Shown here: piece after piece, positions 25,865 through 36,474 of the stretch
How positions within the stretch are numbered: the stretch's first letter is position 1
Layout of the letters: each line of letters begins with the position of its first letter
Translations under genes and position numbers: made by a program
The notes under the pieces: model-generated
The model's database searches: none
What the model was told of the DNA's origin: nothing
Seen by the model: only the letters and a program-made list of their open reading frames with translations
Source: Pseudomonadota bacterium
GTDB lineage: Bacteria > Pseudomonadota > Alphaproteobacteria > Rickettsiales > UBA6187
Reading direction: 5' to 3'
Assembly: GCA_027620075.1 (NCBI GenBank)
Contig: JAQCEY010000005.1
Coordinates: 1 to 64,000 of the forward strand
DNA length: 64,000 nucleotides

Positions 25865-28198
25865 TTAAAAGAAACGACGTTTCTTTTTAGGCTCGTCTTC
25901 TTTTGGTTCGGACGGGCTGTCGTTAGACGGTTTTGGCTGCTCAACATTGCTGCTATCACCATCACGATTCCTGTCACGATTATCACGTGAAGAAGTGCGG
26001 TTATCACGGTCACGACCTTTACCGCCGCGTCCGCTGTCACGACCACCATCACGACCGCCGCGAGAAGAAGGACGTGTGCCGTCATCTTCAAACTGGTCTG
26101 ATAAATCCTCGCCGGTTTCCTGATTAACACGTTTTATGCTAAGGCGAACCTTGCCACGCTCAACGCTTAATACTTTAACCTTAACCTTGTCACCTTCGGA
26201 AAGTTCGTCGGATATTTTTTCTATCCTTTCGTTCTTAACTTCAGAAATGTGAACAAGACCGTCAGTTTTACCAAGGAAATTAACCAAAGCACCGAAGTCC
26301 AGAAGCTTAACAACCTTACCGTTGTATATTTTGCCTATCTCAACTTCAGAAACCGTATCCTGAATAAGTTTTATAGCCTTTTCAACCGATTCAAGACCGA
26401 TTGCGGCAACTTTTACGGTTCCGTCTTCTTCAATGTCAATCTTAGCACCTGTGGTTTCGCATATCTCACGTATGTTCTTACCGGCAGGTCCTATAACCTC
26501 ACCTATCTTATCCTTAGGTATGGTTATTGAACGTATCTGAGGAGCATTAGCATTAACACCTTCACGGTTTTGGGCAATTGCCTTATTCATTTCGGCAAGA
26601 ATATGGATACGTCCGTCTTTTGCCTGTGCAAGAGCGACTTTCATAATTTCGGTAGTGATACCGTTTATTTTTATATCCATTTGAAGTGCGGTAACACCTT
26701 CTGATGTTCCGGCAACTTTAAAGTCCATATCACCTAAATGATCTTCATCGCCTAAGATATCCGAAAGTACCGAGAAATCTTTACCTTCCTTAATAAGACC
26801 CATGGCTATACCGGCAACAGGGGCAGATAAAGGAACACCTGCGTCCATCATAGATAGTGATGAGCCGCACACCGTAGCCATTGAAGAAGAACCGTTAGAT
26901 TCGGTAACTTCAGAAACTACACGTATCGTGTAAGGGAATTGCTCAGGCTCAGGAAGAACGGCACGAACGGCTCTCCACGCCAATTTTCCGTGTCCTATCT
27001 CACGACGACCGGGTGACTTTAGGAAGCTTGCTTCACCGACAGAATATGGAGGGAAGTTATAATGTAGCATGAAGCGTTCTTTATATTCACCTTCAAGCTC
27101 GTCAACTATCTGCATATCCTGACCCGTACCAAGCGTAGAAACCGCTAAAGCCTGTGTTTCACCACGGGTAAATAAAGCAGAACCGTGAGCTCTCGGAAGT
27201 AAAGATACGGTAGCCTGAATGCCCCTTACGTCAGATTCGCCACGACCGTCAATACGTTTTTTAGTCTTTAATATGTCGCCACGTACGATGTTTTTCTCAA
27301 CTTTCTTGAAAGCTCCGCCAACTTTAATTGCGTCAAATTCTTCACCAAGCTCTGCTTCTAAAGTAGCTATAGCCTCGTCTTTAATGCAGTTAAGTTTTTC
27401 AACACGGCTTTGCTTGTCTGTTTCGGCATAAGCTTCACGTAGTTTTTTCTCCGTAAGGTCGCTTACACGTTTTTCAAGAGCCGAATTATCGGGTTTTTCA
27501 AAGTTCCAAGCAGGCTTACCTGCCTCAGCCTTAAACTCGTTTATAAGTTTGATTATCGGCTGCATTTCCTTATGTCCGAACTCAACCGCACCAAGCATAA
27601 TTTCTTCTGAAAGTATTTTAGCTTCAGATTCAACCATAAGAACAGAGCTTTCAGTTCCGGCAACTACTAAATCCAGTTGTGACTCTGCCGTCTGTTCAGG
27701 GGTAGGGTTAAGGACGTATTTTCCGTCAATATAACCGACCCTTGCTCCGGCAATTGCTTCTTCAAAAGGAATACCTGAAATAGCCAATGCCGCAGAACAG
27801 CCTATCAATGCCACAACATCAGGGTCATTTTCCATATCATGAGATAATACGGTAGCTATAACTTGAGTTTCATTGTAAAAACCGTCCGGAAATAGCGGAC
27901 GCAAAGGTCTGTCTATAAGACGTGATGTAAGGGTTTCTTTTTCGGAAGGTCTGCCTTCTCTTTTGAAGAATCCACCCGGAATTTTTCCGGCTGCGAATGC
28001 TTTTTGTTGGTAGTTAACTGTAAGAGGGAAAAAATCTATACCTTCTTTAGCTTTTTTTTGAGCAACTGCCGTACATAGAACAACAGTCTCTCCATACGTT
28101 ATTTTAACGGCTCCATCGGCCTGTCGGGCTATTTCACCCGTTTCTAGCTGAAGTTTTCTGTCTCCCCAGCTTATTTCTTTCTTTTTTATATCAAACAT
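25865..28198 (-). CDS. pnp: Polyribonucleotide nucleotidyltransferase
   Basis: A 777-aa PNPase. Two RNase-PH-type cores are visible ([15 protein letters not shown] in the first; [14 protein letters not shown] and [20 protein letters not shown] in the second), then a KH domain ([19 protein letters not shown]) and an S1 domain ([20 protein letters not shown]). About 70 residues after S1 form an Arg/Gly/Asp-rich tail ending KKKRRFF, likely disordered and RNA- or degradosome-binding. It degrades RNA 3'-5' with phosphate. It is last in the rimP-to-pnp cluster, with a terminator between rpsO and pnp and another after pnp. Confidence 0.97.
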   Translation of the reverse strand: MFDIKKKEISWGDRKLQLETGEIARQADGAVKITYGETVVLCTAVAQKKAKEGIDFFPLTVNYQQKAFAAGKIPGGFFKREGRPSEKETLTSRLIDRPLRPLFPDGFYNETQVIATVLSHDMENDPDVVALIGCSAALAISGIPFEEAIAGARVGYIDGKYVLNPTPEQTAESQLDLVVAGTESSVLMVESEAKILSEEIMLGAVEFGHKEMQPIIKLINEFKAEAGKPAWNFEKPDNSALEKRVSDLTEKKLREAYAETDKQSRVEKLNCIKDEAIATLEAELGEEFDAIKVGGAFKKVEKNIVRGDILKTKKRIDGRGESDVRGIQATVSLLPRAHGSALFTRGETQALAVSTLGTGQDMQIVDELEGEYKERFMLHYNFPPYSVGEASFLKSPGRREIGHGKLAWRAVRAVLPEPEQFPYTIRVVSEVTESNGSSSMATVCGSSLSMMDAGVPLSAPVAGIAMGLIKEGKDFSVLSDILGDEDHLGDMDFKVAGTSEGVTALQMDIKINGITTEIMKVALAQAKDGRIHILAEMNKAIAQNREGVNANAPQIRSITIPKDKIGEVIGPAGKNIREICETTGAKIDIEEDGTVKVAAIGLESVEKAIKLIQDTVSEVEIGKIYNGKVVKLLDFGALVNFLGKTDGLVHISEVKNERIEKISDELSEGDKVKVKVLSVERGKVRLSIKRVNQETGEDLSDQFEDDGTRPSSRGGRDGGRDSGRGGKGRDRDNRTSSRDNRDRNRDGDSSNVEQPKPSNDSPSEPKEDEPKKKRRFF

Positions 28199-28360
28199 GT
28201 CTATCCTTATTTATACATAATTATTACCCTAGATACATTCTCTAGTGTTTTATCTTCGATTTTGAACCTTTAATTTTAAAGACACTAATAAAAGCAAAAA
28301 ACACTATACGGCAGATTATTTACATTAAAAATGCCGTAGGCTTAAATATAGAATGCCCGT

Positions 28361-28402
28361 AAAAAACTTAGAGAAAACATAGATAAAAAGGTTCTCTCAA
28401 GT
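28361..28402 (-). terminator. Terminator between rpsO and pnp
   Basis: On the minus strand ACTTGAGAGAA pairs with TTCTCTAAGT (one bulged base), then TTTTT. It lies in the 259-base rpsO-pnp gap, like the rpsO terminator of enteric bacteria. pnp would then be reached by readthrough or its own promoter. Confidence 0.7.
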
Positions 28403-28457
28403 TCAAACGAAAAAACTATACAAAAACAGTCTTAAATCAATAGGGTAAAAAAAGCTA

Positions 28458-28727
28458 CTACTTTCTTAATCCTAGCTTTTTAATTAGAGGCTCGTAGCGG
28501 TTGAAGTCTTTCTTTTTAAGATACTCAAGTAGCTTTCTTCTGCGACCGACCAGTATTAAAAGACCTCTTCTTGAGTGATGATCTTTTGCGTTAGTTTTAA
28601 AGTGTTCAGTCAAGTTAGCGATACGCTCGGTTAAAACCGCAACCTGAATTTCAGTTGAACCGGTATCACCATCTTTTGTGGCAAATTCTGTAATAATCTC
28701 TTGTTTACGTGTAGCTGTAACCGACAT
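28458..28727 (-). CDS. rpsO: 30S ribosomal protein S15
   Basis: 89 aa, the usual S15 length. It has [22 protein letters not shown], then [20 protein letters not shown] and a final [20 protein letters not shown]. It binds 16S rRNA in the central domain. It follows truB by 21 bases in the translation operon. Confidence 0.97.
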   Translation of the reverse strand: MSVTATRKQEIITEFATKDGDTGSTEIQVAVLTERIANLTEHFKTNAKDHHSRRGLLILVGRRRKLLEYLKKKDFNRYEPLIKKLGLRK

Positions 28728-28748
28728 CTTAAACTCCTAAAATAATAA

Positions 28749-29636
28749 TTATAAATTAAAAACACGGGAAGGCTTTATAATTGCGTTCCCAACTTCACAC
28801 AGGGCTATCAGCTTTCCGTTTGATTTGACTGCGGTAATATCACCTTGCGTCAACCCATCTGATTTAAAACTAATAGTTTTCCCTTGCCTCAGGGACGTTG
28901 CTTCTTCGTTAGTAATATCAAGTACAGGGATGTCGTCTAGCACTTGTTCTACAGGTAAAAGCAGTTCCTCAGAGCCGTCCTTATACACCTTATTATCGAA
29001 CATATCCAGTAAAATCGCACTTTTTATACAAAAATTCCCGACTTTGGTACGCTTTAACATTGTTACATGACCTTGCGTGCCAAGCTTTGCGGCTAAATCA
29101 ATTGCCAAAGAGCGGATATAAGTGCCTTTTGAACATTGCGTGCGGAAGGTATTGGCTCCTAGGTATTCCAGCGTATATATACTGACTTTGCGTGATTTTA
29201 TCGTAACTTCTTTGCCCTGACGTGCCAAATCGTAAGCTCTCTTGCCGTCAATTTTGATAGCTGAAAATGCAGGAGGTGTCTGTTCTATTTCTCCTATAAA
29301 AAAGGGGAGGGCGGTTTGTATTTCCTGCTCGGCGGGGATAATTTTAGACGTTTGAATTATCTCTCCTTCCGCATCGCCCGTAGATGTTGCCTCGCCCCAT
29401 TTTATGGTGAATTCATACTCTTTTTTTGCGTCCATCATGTAATTTATGGTTTTCGTGGCTTCGCCAAAAGCAATGGGCAAAACACCTTCGGCAAGGGGGT
29501 CAAGCGTGCCTGCGTGACCTACTTTTTTTGCGTTATAGTAGCGTTTTAATATGGCAACTACTTTTGTGGACGTAACCCCAGCAGGTTTGTTTATGTTTAA
29601 CCAGCCATTGATGCTATTGCGTTGTTTTTTTTGCAT
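28749..29636 (-). CDS. truB: tRNA pseudouridine(55) synthase
   Basis: 295 aa. The N-terminal GWLNINKPAGVTSTKVV and the catalytic HAGTLDPLAEGVLPIAFGEAT (Asp in GTLDPLA) are diagnostic, with GTYIRSLAIDLAAKLG later. It makes pseudouridine 55 in the tRNA T-loop. A PUA-like C-terminal segment follows. A 107-aa membrane-protein gene lies directly upstream, where rbfA would normally adjoin. Confidence 0.96.
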   Translation of the reverse strand: MQKKQRNSINGWLNINKPAGVTSTKVVAILKRYYNAKKVGHAGTLDPLAEGVLPIAFGEATKTINYMMDAKKEYEFTIKWGEATSTGDAEGEIIQTSKIIPAEQEIQTALPFFIGEIEQTPPAFSAIKIDGKRAYDLARQGKEVTIKSRKVSIYTLEYLGANTFRTQCSKGTYIRSLAIDLAAKLGTQGHVTMLKRTKVGNFCIKSAILLDMFDNKVYKDGSEELLLPVEQVLDDIPVLDITNEEATSLRQGKTISFKSDGLTQGDITAVKSNGKLIALCEVGNAIIKPSRVFNL

Positions 29637-29637
29637 A

Positions 29638-29961
29638 TTAAAATATTTGTGAAAGTAATTTATATATCAATACAACCATTCCAACAACAAAGAGTTTTAA
29701 ATTTATATCGTTTTTTGTTTGAAAACTCTTGATATAAGGGCTTGAAACAAATTTGTTCAAACGAAACTTAAAACCTATTACAAGGATTGAAGTTGAAAAA
29801 AAAGTTCCAAAAATAAAAAATTTGAAATTACCAGAATCAAATCCTTTATCTAATGTTAACATTATAAAGCCACCGATAAAAAATATCATTAAAGGTATAG
29901 AAATTAAAGAAACACCTATTCTTACAAATAAGTCAGCCCTACTTAATTTTAATTTTGTCAT
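29638..29961 (-). CDS. Small three-helix membrane protein inserted between rbfA and truB
   Basis: 107 aa with hydrophobic segments at about residues 14-35, 47-63 and 88-105 and basic loops. I recognise no family. It is separated by one base from the truB start, so it is co-translated with the operon, but it is not part of the standard rbfA-truB arrangement. A dispersed palindrome lies just upstream of it, which suggests a rearranged junction. Confidence 0.6.
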   Translation of the reverse strand: MTKLKLSRADLFVRIGVSLISIPLMIFFIGGFIMLTLDKGFDSGNFKFFIFGTFFSTSILVIGFKFRLNKFVSSPYIKSFQTKNDINLKLFVVGMVVLIYKLLSQIF

Positions 29962-29989
29962 TATGAATATTTATAGTGATTTTTACAAT

Positions 29990-30015
29990 GGATTCCTGCC
30001 TTCGCAGGAATGACA
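29990..30015. repeat. Dispersed palindrome, GGATTCCTGC...GCAGGAATGACA type
   Basis: GATTCCTGC (29991-29999) pairs with GCAGGAAT around a CTTC loop, followed by GACA. It belongs to the short hairpin family scattered in the intergenic regions. It sits between rbfA and the inserted membrane-protein gene. Confidence 0.8.
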
Positions 30016-30026
30016 AGCAATAAAAT

Positions 30027-30410
30027 CTAAACAATTTCTTCACTTTTTACCTTGGAGATAATGTTCTCTATATTATCTGCATTTTCAAAACTGTCATCGA
30101 TTTTGAAAAATATCTTAGGTGCAAAACGAAGTTTAGCCCTTTTTAGAACCTGATGGGTTATTTGCGGTGATATGCGGTTAAGTGCTTCGATAAAACCTTC
30201 GGGAGCTTTGCCTGCCAGAGGGAAAACAAATGCCGTAGCGTTTCTAAGGTCGGGGCTAACCCGCACCTCCGGTACGGTTATAGAAACTCCAACCAATTCA
30301 GGTTCGTAAATAGTACCTTGCATAAATATGCTTGATAATGCATGTCTTATCTCTTCACCTACCCTCAACTGGCGTTGACTGGGCATCTTATTAAAATCCG
30401 TTTTAATCAT
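30027..30410 (-). CDS. rbfA: Ribosome-binding factor A
   Basis: 127 aa with the KH-like RbfA pattern: QRQLRVGEEIRHALSSIF near the start, SITVPEVRVSPDLRNATAFV in the middle, and LKRAKLRFAPKIFFKIDDSFE near the end. It assists 16S rRNA maturation. It follows infB by two bases. Confidence 0.95.
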   Translation of the reverse strand: MIKTDFNKMPSQRQLRVGEEIRHALSSIFMQGTIYEPELVGVSITVPEVRVSPDLRNATAFVFPLAGKAPEGFIEALNRISPQITHQVLKRAKLRFAPKIFFKIDDSFENADNIENIISKVKSEEIV

Positions 30411-30412
30411 TT

Positions 30413-32908
30413 TTATAATGTCCTCTGTTCTTCTATAAGCTCAAATGCTTCAATGACATCACCGACTTTCAAATCTTCATAATTTTCAAATGCCATTCCG
30501 CACTCAAAGTTAGTACCGACTTCCTTCACATCATCTTTGAATCGTTTTAGGGTTTTTAATTTACCCTCATGGATTACAACGTTATCACGTAGTAGCCTTA
30601 CTCCGGATCCGCGTTTTATATTACCGTCCGTTACATAACAGCCTGCCACCTTGCCGTGCTTGCTCATATTAAATACTTCACGTATTTCGGCATTACCGAG
30701 ATATTGCTCACGAATATGCGGATCAAGCATACCTCCCAATATCGCCTTGATATCATCTATCAGATCGTAGATTATCGAGTAATAACGTATGTCGGCTCCT
30801 TCTTTTTGGGCAAGCTCCTTAGCTGCACCGTCAGCACGCACGTTAAATGCTAATATTATGGCATGTGATGCTTTTGCCAAAGCAATATCTGATGTTGATA
30901 TAGCCCCTGCTGCCGTATGCAGTGCTTTAACCGCAACTTCATTCGTTTCAAGTTTGTCAAGGCTTCCCAAGATGGCTTCAACCGAGCCTTGTACGTCACC
31001 CTTAATAATAACGGGAAGTTGTTTTTTACCGCCGTCTTTTGCCTGCAAGAACAAATCTTCCAGAGTACCTTTCTTTTTCTGTGTGGCAGCTTTAAGGTCA
31101 CGGCTGAGTTTTTGTCTGTATTCCTTAATCTCACGTGCTTGTTTCTCGCTATCTACTACGTGGAACTCAACGCCCGCTTCAGGAGCTTGGTCAAGACCCA
31201 TTATCTCAACCGGAACAGATGGTAGTGCTTTGCTCAGTACACGTCCCTCGGCACTCTTCATTGCACGAACCTTACCGACTGCTTCGCCGACTATTACGAT
31301 GTCACCGACTTTCAATGTACCTTTTTGAACAAGTAGAGTAGATACTACACCCTTGTTCTTATCGACTCTCGCCTCAACCACTATACCCGATGCCTTTCTA
31401 TTAGGGTTAGCCGTAAGTTCCAGCATTTCAGCCTGAATAAGGATAGTCTCAAGGAGTTTGTCAAGGTTTTGCCCCGTTTTTGCGGATACTTCTACTGCCA
31501 GAACGTCACCGCCCATATCCTCTGTAACAAGCTCATGCTCTAAAAGAGATGTCCTTACCCTGTTAGCATCGGCTTCGGGCTTGTCAATCTTGTTTATAGC
31601 TATGATTATAGGGACTTCCGCCGCCTTAGCGTGGTTTATTGCCTCAACCGTCTGTGCCATTATGCCGTCATCGGCTGCCACTACAAGCACCACTATATCG
31701 GTAGCGTTAGCTCCGCGCTGACGCATAGCCGTAAACGCTTCGTGACCCGGTGTATCAAGGAAGGTTATCTTATGTTCTTTATCGACTTCAACCTGATATG
31801 CTCCGATATGCTGGGTTATGCCTCCTGCTTCACCTGAGGCTACTTTGGCTTCCCTTATCTTATCTAGAAGTGAGGTTTTACCGTGGTCAACGTGACCCAT
31901 GAACGTTACTACAGGTGCTTTGTGTATAAGGTTGTCATTATTGTCTACACCCTCATCTTTCAGGATATCTTCTACATCCGCATCGGTAACACGTTTGGTT
32001 CTGTGACCGAATTCCTCAACCACCAGCTCCGCCGTATCGGCATCAATAGTCTGGTTTGCGGTTACCATCATGCCCATTTTCATAAGCGATTTTGTTACGT
32101 CAACAGCTCTTTCCGCCATTCTGTTTGCTAATTCCTGAACGGTGATAATTTCAGGTATTGTAACTTCACGTGTCTGTTTTTCTTTAGAGCCGTTGTCATC
32201 TTCGGCTGCCTTTCTGGCTTTTTCACGAGCTCTTCTTACCGATGCAAGGCTTCGCATGCGTTCTTCACCGTTATTGCTTAGTGCCTGTGCAATAGTCAAT
32301 TTTCCTGAGCGGCGTTTTGTCTCGCTCACACGGGAAGGCTTGCGTTCTTCTTTCTCGCTTTCTCTGTCTTTTTTAGACTTATCCTTTACAGTTAAAGATA
32401 ATTTTTCATTACTTTTTATCGGTTTTACGGAATCATTATCCGAGGTTGTATTATTTTCTGATGACCGGTTTTCTACCGGCTTCTTTTCTTCACGTTTTTG
32501 CTTCATTTCTTCGGCTAATTTTGCAGCGGCTTCAGCCTCTTCCTGCTCTTTTTTAGCTTTTTCTTCAGCACGTTCTTGAGCTATGCGTGCCTGCTCGGCT
32601 TCTTTTTCGTTTTTTTCTTTTTCATAGTCGGAAGCCTGCTGTAATACTTTCAGCCTTTTTTCCCTTTCGTTGTCGGTTAGACCGTCATTTCCACGCACGT
32701 CACTGTTACCGCCTGTGTTAACAGTGTTTTCGTTAGACAGCGTCGACGCAAAGCGACGCTTCTTACGCACTTCGACCTGTACGCTTTTTGCACGACCGTG
32801 CGAAAGGCTTTGCGACACGTGTCCGCCTTTTATGTCCCCAAGCTTTAGTTTCGATGAGCTAAGCGTAAGGGTTGATTTTTTACTTGTATTGTCTGTTTTT
32901 TCTGTCAT
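30413..32908 (-). CDS. infB: Translation initiation factor IF-2
   Basis: 831 aa. A charged, Lys/Glu-rich N-terminal extension (about 1-240) precedes an IF2-N domain ([20 protein letters not shown]). The GTPase motifs are [41 protein letters not shown] and SAKTG. The later domains follow through [20 protein letters not shown]. It recruits initiator tRNA to the 30S subunit. It lies between nusA and rbfA; the ylxR-type gene often found between nusA and infB is absent. Confidence 0.97.
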   Translation of the reverse strand: MTEKTDNTSKKSTLTLSSSKLKLGDIKGGHVSQSLSHGRAKSVQVEVRKKRRFASTLSNENTVNTGGNSDVRGNDGLTDNEREKRLKVLQQASDYEKEKNEKEAEQARIAQERAEEKAKKEQEEAEAAAKLAEEMKQKREEKKPVENRSSENNTTSDNDSVKPIKSNEKLSLTVKDKSKKDRESEKEERKPSRVSETKRRSGKLTIAQALSNNGEERMRSLASVRRAREKARKAAEDDNGSKEKQTREVTIPEIITVQELANRMAERAVDVTKSLMKMGMMVTANQTIDADTAELVVEEFGHRTKRVTDADVEDILKDEGVDNNDNLIHKAPVVTFMGHVDHGKTSLLDKIREAKVASGEAGGITQHIGAYQVEVDKEHKITFLDTPGHEAFTAMRQRGANATDIVVLVVAADDGIMAQTVEAINHAKAAEVPIIIAINKIDKPEADANRVRTSLLEHELVTEDMGGDVLAVEVSAKTGQNLDKLLETILIQAEMLELTANPNRKASGIVVEARVDKNKGVVSTLLVQKGTLKVGDIVIVGEAVGKVRAMKSAEGRVLSKALPSVPVEIMGLDQAPEAGVEFHVVDSEKQAREIKEYRQKLSRDLKAATQKKKGTLEDLFLQAKDGGKKQLPVIIKGDVQGSVEAILGSLDKLETNEVAVKALHTAAGAISTSDIALAKASHAIILAFNVRADGAAKELAQKEGADIRYYSIIYDLIDDIKAILGGMLDPHIREQYLGNAEIREVFNMSKHGKVAGCYVTDGNIKRGSGVRLLRDNVVIHEGKLKTLKRFKDDVKEVGTNFECGMAFENYEDLKVGDVIEAFELIEEQRTL

Positions 32909-33042
32909 TTTTTAAATTACTTCTTGTAAGTTTATAGTATTTATATCATTTTTGTTCATTAATATAAATACTATTTCACTAATTTTTCGTTAATTATTAT
33001 TGTGATACGCTATTATATTAAAATAAAATTTCAATGTTATTT

Positions 33043-34626
33043 TTAAGCTTCCTTAGTCTTTTCGTCTTCTGCAAACCAACCGGCTTTTTCACGGGCAGTC
33101 ATGATAAGACTGTTTATAGTATCATCGGATAATTCCGAATCAGGGATTATCTCAATAAACTCATCATGTGAAAGGTCTGCAAAATCATCAAGTGATTTGA
33201 TACCGTTTTCACCGAGTTTGATAAGGACTTCACTACCCAACCCTTCTATTGCCTGAAGTTCTTTAGAAACTTTTAGCTTTTTAAGGGTGTCTTTACTATC
33301 AGCCTGTTTTTGTTCCAGATATTCACGCGCACGTGCCTGAAGCTGCTCTGCTATATCGTCATCAAAGCCTTCGATTGCCGATATCTCCGAAACAGCTACC
33401 ATTGCAACTTCTTCAACGGTTTCAAAGCCTTCGGTAACTAGCAGATGTGCCATTATCTCATCAATGTTAAGCGCGTTTACGAACATCTCGGAAAGTTTGT
33501 TGAACTCATCGGTTCTTCTTGTGGATTCATCGTCCTCGGTCATTATGTCAATGTTCCAGCCAACTAACTCAGATGCCAGACGCACGTTCTGACCGCGTCT
33601 TCCTATAGCAAGGCTTAACTGGTCATCAGGCACCACGGCTTCAATGCGGTTATTGTCTTCGTCAATTACCACTTTTGCAACCTCGGCAGGAGCAAGGGCA
33701 TTAACCAAGAATGTAGCAGGATCGGCAGACCATTGTATAATGTCTATCTTCTCGCCCTGAAGCTCGTTGATAACTGCCTGAACCCTAGCACCACGCACAC
33801 CGACGCATGAGCCTACAGGATCAATTGACGATTCATTGGAGCTGACCGCAATCTTAGCCCTTGAACCGGGTTCCCTTGCAACTCCTTTTATCTCGATTAT
33901 GCCGTCATATATTTCAGGTACTTCCTGAGTGAATAGTTTTGCCATGAATTCAGGTGCGGTACGTGACAAGAATATTTGAGGTCCTTTACGTTCCTGAGAA
34001 ACTTTCTCTACATAAGCCCTTATTCTTTCATTTACCCTGAAAGTTTCTCCCCTTATTGAAGCATTACGCAAGATAATCGCCTCGGCATTACCTAAATCAA
34101 CAATTATATTGCCCGATTCGACACGTTTTACCGTGCCGTTTATTATTTCTCCGGCTCTTTCTTTGAAATCCTCATACTGCCTTGCTCTTTCCGCATCACG
34201 AACCTTTTGCATGATTATCTGTTTAGCGGTCTGTGCTGCAACACGACCCAAATCAATCGGAGGCAAAGGCTCTCTTAATATAGAGCCTATTTCAAGAGTT
34301 TCGTCCTTTTCCTTAGCTATGGAAAGACGCATTTTGCCTTCCATTGCAGCTTCTTTATCAAAATCTTCCTCGGCTATATCTTCGGGAAGTTCAGGCTCGT
34401 AATCGTCAGCGACTATTTCAGATTCACGGAATAACCTTATCTCACCTGTTTTGCGGTCAATTTCGGATTTAATGGTACGGTCATGACCGTATTTTTTCCT
34501 TGCGGCTATTGCCACCGAATTTTCCATTGCATCTAATACAAGGTTTTTATCGATATTTTTCTCACGGGCAACCGCATCGGCAACCTGTAGAATTTCCGTA
34601 TTTCCTATATTGCTGGATGTAAGCAT
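33043..34626 (-). CDS. nusA: Transcription termination/antitermination factor NusA
   Basis: 527 aa. The N-terminal RNA-polymerase-binding domain is followed by S1 (INGTVKRVESGNIIVDLGNAEAII) and two KH domains (DPVGSCVGVRGARVQAVINE; SLAIGRRGQNVRLASELVGWN). The C-terminal region has acidic helix-hairpin-helix repeats (ELQAIEGLGSEVLIKLGENG). It controls pausing, termination and antitermination. It starts 24 bases after rimP. Confidence 0.97.
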   Translation of the reverse strand: MLTSSNIGNTEILQVADAVAREKNIDKNLVLDAMENSVAIAARKKYGHDRTIKSEIDRKTGEIRLFRESEIVADDYEPELPEDIAEEDFDKEAAMEGKMRLSIAKEKDETLEIGSILREPLPPIDLGRVAAQTAKQIIMQKVRDAERARQYEDFKERAGEIINGTVKRVESGNIIVDLGNAEAIILRNASIRGETFRVNERIRAYVEKVSQERKGPQIFLSRTAPEFMAKLFTQEVPEIYDGIIEIKGVAREPGSRAKIAVSSNESSIDPVGSCVGVRGARVQAVINELQGEKIDIIQWSADPATFLVNALAPAEVAKVVIDEDNNRIEAVVPDDQLSLAIGRRGQNVRLASELVGWNIDIMTEDDESTRRTDEFNKLSEMFVNALNIDEIMAHLLVTEGFETVEEVAMVAVSEISAIEGFDDDIAEQLQARAREYLEQKQADSKDTLKKLKVSKELQAIEGLGSEVLIKLGENGIKSLDDFADLSHDEFIEIIPDSELSDDTINSLIMTAREKAGWFAEDEKTKEA

Positions 34627-34650
34627 AGTCCTTTCCTCTAATTTAACTGC

Positions 34651-35181
34651 TTAAATATTACTTTTTTTATGCATAGCCAGCAACTTGTCGTTTAAAACCA
34701 GCTTTGCGTTTTTTATATTATTAAAATCAACCTCAAATTCATGAGGTGCTTCAGGTGTTTTTATAGGCACTATGTTCGTATCTATAGTTATTATATCGCC
34801 TGCCACTTTTTTAATGTCGCCTCTGAATTTACGCTTGTCATCAATCTTGTCAATAACTTCAAATTTAACTTCATAGCCTATATATTTTTCAAAATCTTTT
34901 AACTTTACCAAGGGTCTGTCTATTCCGGGTGAGCTTACTTCCAGATTATATTTACCCAATTCGGATTCTTCCACATCTAATATAGCCGATATCCGACGGC
35001 TGGATTTTTCGCAATCGTCAATACCGATAGCAACACCGTCAAGGCGTTCTATCATGATCTGCAATATCTTGCGGTTATCATCACCTATCATAATAACTTT
35101 TACCAAATCATAACCCAAATCGTTCAACGACGGTGTTATAATTTTTGCAATCCTGCCTTCTAATGTAAGTTCTGCCTGCAT
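34651..35181 (-). CDS. rimP: Ribosome maturation factor RimP
   Basis: 176 aa with two domains. The N-terminal part has ITPSLNDLGYDLVKVIMIG and LDVEESELGKYNLEVSSPGIDRPL, the RimP signature. It helps 30S assembly. It is the first gene of the rimP-nusA-infB cluster and is preceded at 25 bases by a terminator-like hairpin on its own strand. Confidence 0.95.
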   Translation of the reverse strand: MQAELTLEGRIAKIITPSLNDLGYDLVKVIMIGDDNRKILQIMIERLDGVAIGIDDCEKSSRRISAILDVEESELGKYNLEVSSPGIDRPLVKLKDFEKYIGYEVKFEVIDKIDDKRKFRGDIKKVAGDIITIDTNIVPIKTPEAPHEFEVDFNNIKNAKLVLNDKLLAMHKKSNI

Positions 35182-35205
35182 TTATTTATAAAATCCGTAT
35201 TTTAC

Positions 35206-35235
35206 ATAAAAAGAAAGGCGGGCTAGACCCACCTT
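35206..35235 (-). terminator. Terminator-like hairpin in the rimP leader
   Basis: On the minus strand AAGGTGGG and CCCGCCTT pair (one G-U) around TCTAG and are followed by TCTTTTTAT. It ends 25 bases before the rimP start and no minus-strand gene lies upstream of it within the window's 385-base gap. It may attenuate the rimP-nusA operon. Confidence 0.65.
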
Positions 35236-35566
35236 ATTCTTACAAACTTCCTAAAATCTTGAACGTACTGTACCATAACTATTCGCATTATGCAAGCGGT
35301 ATGTTTGCAAAAACAGGGGATTTGGGGAAGTGATAATATAATAATTTTTATATTTTTTCTATCAAAATACTATTTTTTATAAAAAAACTTTACTTTTCGT
35401 ATAAGATGTTTATCGTACATAAGAAGTTGTTTAGTAATTAATTTTTAAGACTATTTGTTGCGGGCGGTTTAACAGTCCTTTAATCTTGGTTCTTATAAAG
35501 GTTAATACAAGACTTACTCGCTCTTTTGAGCAATTTTATAATATAGTCATTAAGGAGGAATTTTAC
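35236..35566. other. Divergent leader region between rimP and cspA
   Basis: An AT-rich stretch without a gene. It must hold the promoters of cspA (plus) and of the rimP operon (minus). A long untranslated leader before cspA would fit cold-shock genes. TAAGGAGGA at 35551-35559 is a strong ribosome binding site deciding the cspA start. I cannot define promoter boxes with confidence. Confidence 0.4.
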
Positions 35567-35782
35567 ATGGCTAAAGGTACGGTAAAATGGTTTAACGCAA
35601 CAAAAGGATTCGGTTTCATTCAGCCTTCAGATGGTGGAAATGATGTGTTCGTGCATATCAGTGCAATTGAAAAAGCCGGTCTTAACGGTCTTGATGAAGG
35701 GCAAAAAATCGCTTATGATCTTGAGACGAACAAGGGCAAAACATATGCGACGAATCTATCTATTTTAGAGCAGGTTGCATAA
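35567..35782 (+). CDS. cspA: Cold-shock protein CspA family
   Basis: 71 aa from the ATG at 35567, which is preceded by TAAGGAGGA at seven bases; a longer reading frame from 35486 is not needed. It has the nucleic-acid-binding motifs [15 protein letters not shown] and [10 protein letters not shown]. It is a single-stranded RNA/DNA chaperone. Monocistronic, with a clear terminator downstream. Confidence 0.95.
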   Translation: MAKGTVKWFNATKGFGFIQPSDGGNDVFVHISAIEKAGLNGLDEGQKIAYDLETNKGKTYATNLSILEQVA

Positions 35783-35803
35783 CACGTTAAAAAAACATTT
35801 AAA

Positions 35804-35838
35804 GAAAAGGCAGGGGAATTTACCTCTGCCTTTTTTTG
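35804..35838 (+). terminator. Rho-independent terminator of cspA
   Basis: AAAAGGCAGGGG and CCTCTGCCTTTTTTT form a GC-rich stem followed by a T-run, 22 bases after the cspA stop. Confidence 0.9.
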
Positions 35839-35907
35839 TTGGGGTTTGCAAATTTATTATTATATGCTATCTATGTTCCAATATTTGATATTAAAAAAAA
35901 TTGTTCA

Positions 35908-36474
35908 ATGAAAAAAATTGTTAAACCTGCTGCCGAGTACGCTCCTTTAATATTGTTTTTCGCAATATATAAAGGCTTCGATGACCTTATATTAGCTACG
36001 ATAGTGCTTGTGGTGGCTACCCTGATAGGCGTGGGTGCTATGTATATGGCTTTTAAAAAAGTGCCGATGATGCCGCTTATAGCTGCCGCAATAGTTGCGT
36101 TTTTCGGTGGATTGACGGTTCTAAGCGGAGACGGGATTTTCATAAAAATAAAACCTACCGTTGTTAATGTTGTATTCGCATTGATATTGTTTGCAGGATT
36201 ATTGAAAGGCAAAGGGCTTTTAAAATATATGTTCAAAAGTGCAATGCAAATGCCCGACAGGGCATGGAAAACGTTTTCTTTAAGATGGGCGGTCTTTTTT
36301 CTCGTACTAGCCGTTGCTAATGAAGTGGTATGGCGTAATTTTACCGAGGAATTCTGGGTTAATTTTAAAGTGTTCGGTCTTATGGGGGCTACATTTATAT
36401 TTGTTATTACTCAGATTCCGTTTCTACAAAAGAATATAATTGAGGAAGATAAAGAAGATGAAGGAAAAACTTAA
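35908..36474 (+). CDS. YciB/IspZ-type inner-membrane septation protein
   Basis: 188 aa from the ATG at 35908. It has about five to six membrane segments and the family patterns EYAPLILFFAIYKG, LTVLSGDGIFIKIKPTVVNV and LRWAVFFLVLAVANEVVWR. The YciB/IspZ family is involved in cell-envelope and septum function. The gene overlaps the next by 17 bases and probably heads a three-gene unit. Confidence 0.92.
   Translation: MKKIVKPAAEYAPLILFFAIYKGFDDLILATIVLVVATLIGVGAMYMAFKKVPMMPLIAAAIVAFFGGLTVLSGDGIFIKIKPTVVNVVFALILFAGLLKGKGLLKYMFKSAMQMPDRAWKTFSLRWAVFFLVLAVANEVVWRNFTEEFWVNFKVFGLMGATFIFVITQIPFLQKNIIEEDKEDEGKT

Noticed and set aside
25933..26127. His-rich 64-aa frame
   Set aside because: It is the antisense of the Arg/Gly/Asp-rich tail of pnp.
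30789..31328. 179-aa frame antisense to infB
   Set aside because: Low-complexity Ser/Ala-rich shadow of a strongly conserved gene, with no own start signal.
35236..35566. tRNA-fMet or other RNA gene upstream of rimP, as in some bacteria
   Set aside because: No cloverleaf or conserved tRNA words found in this gap on either strand.
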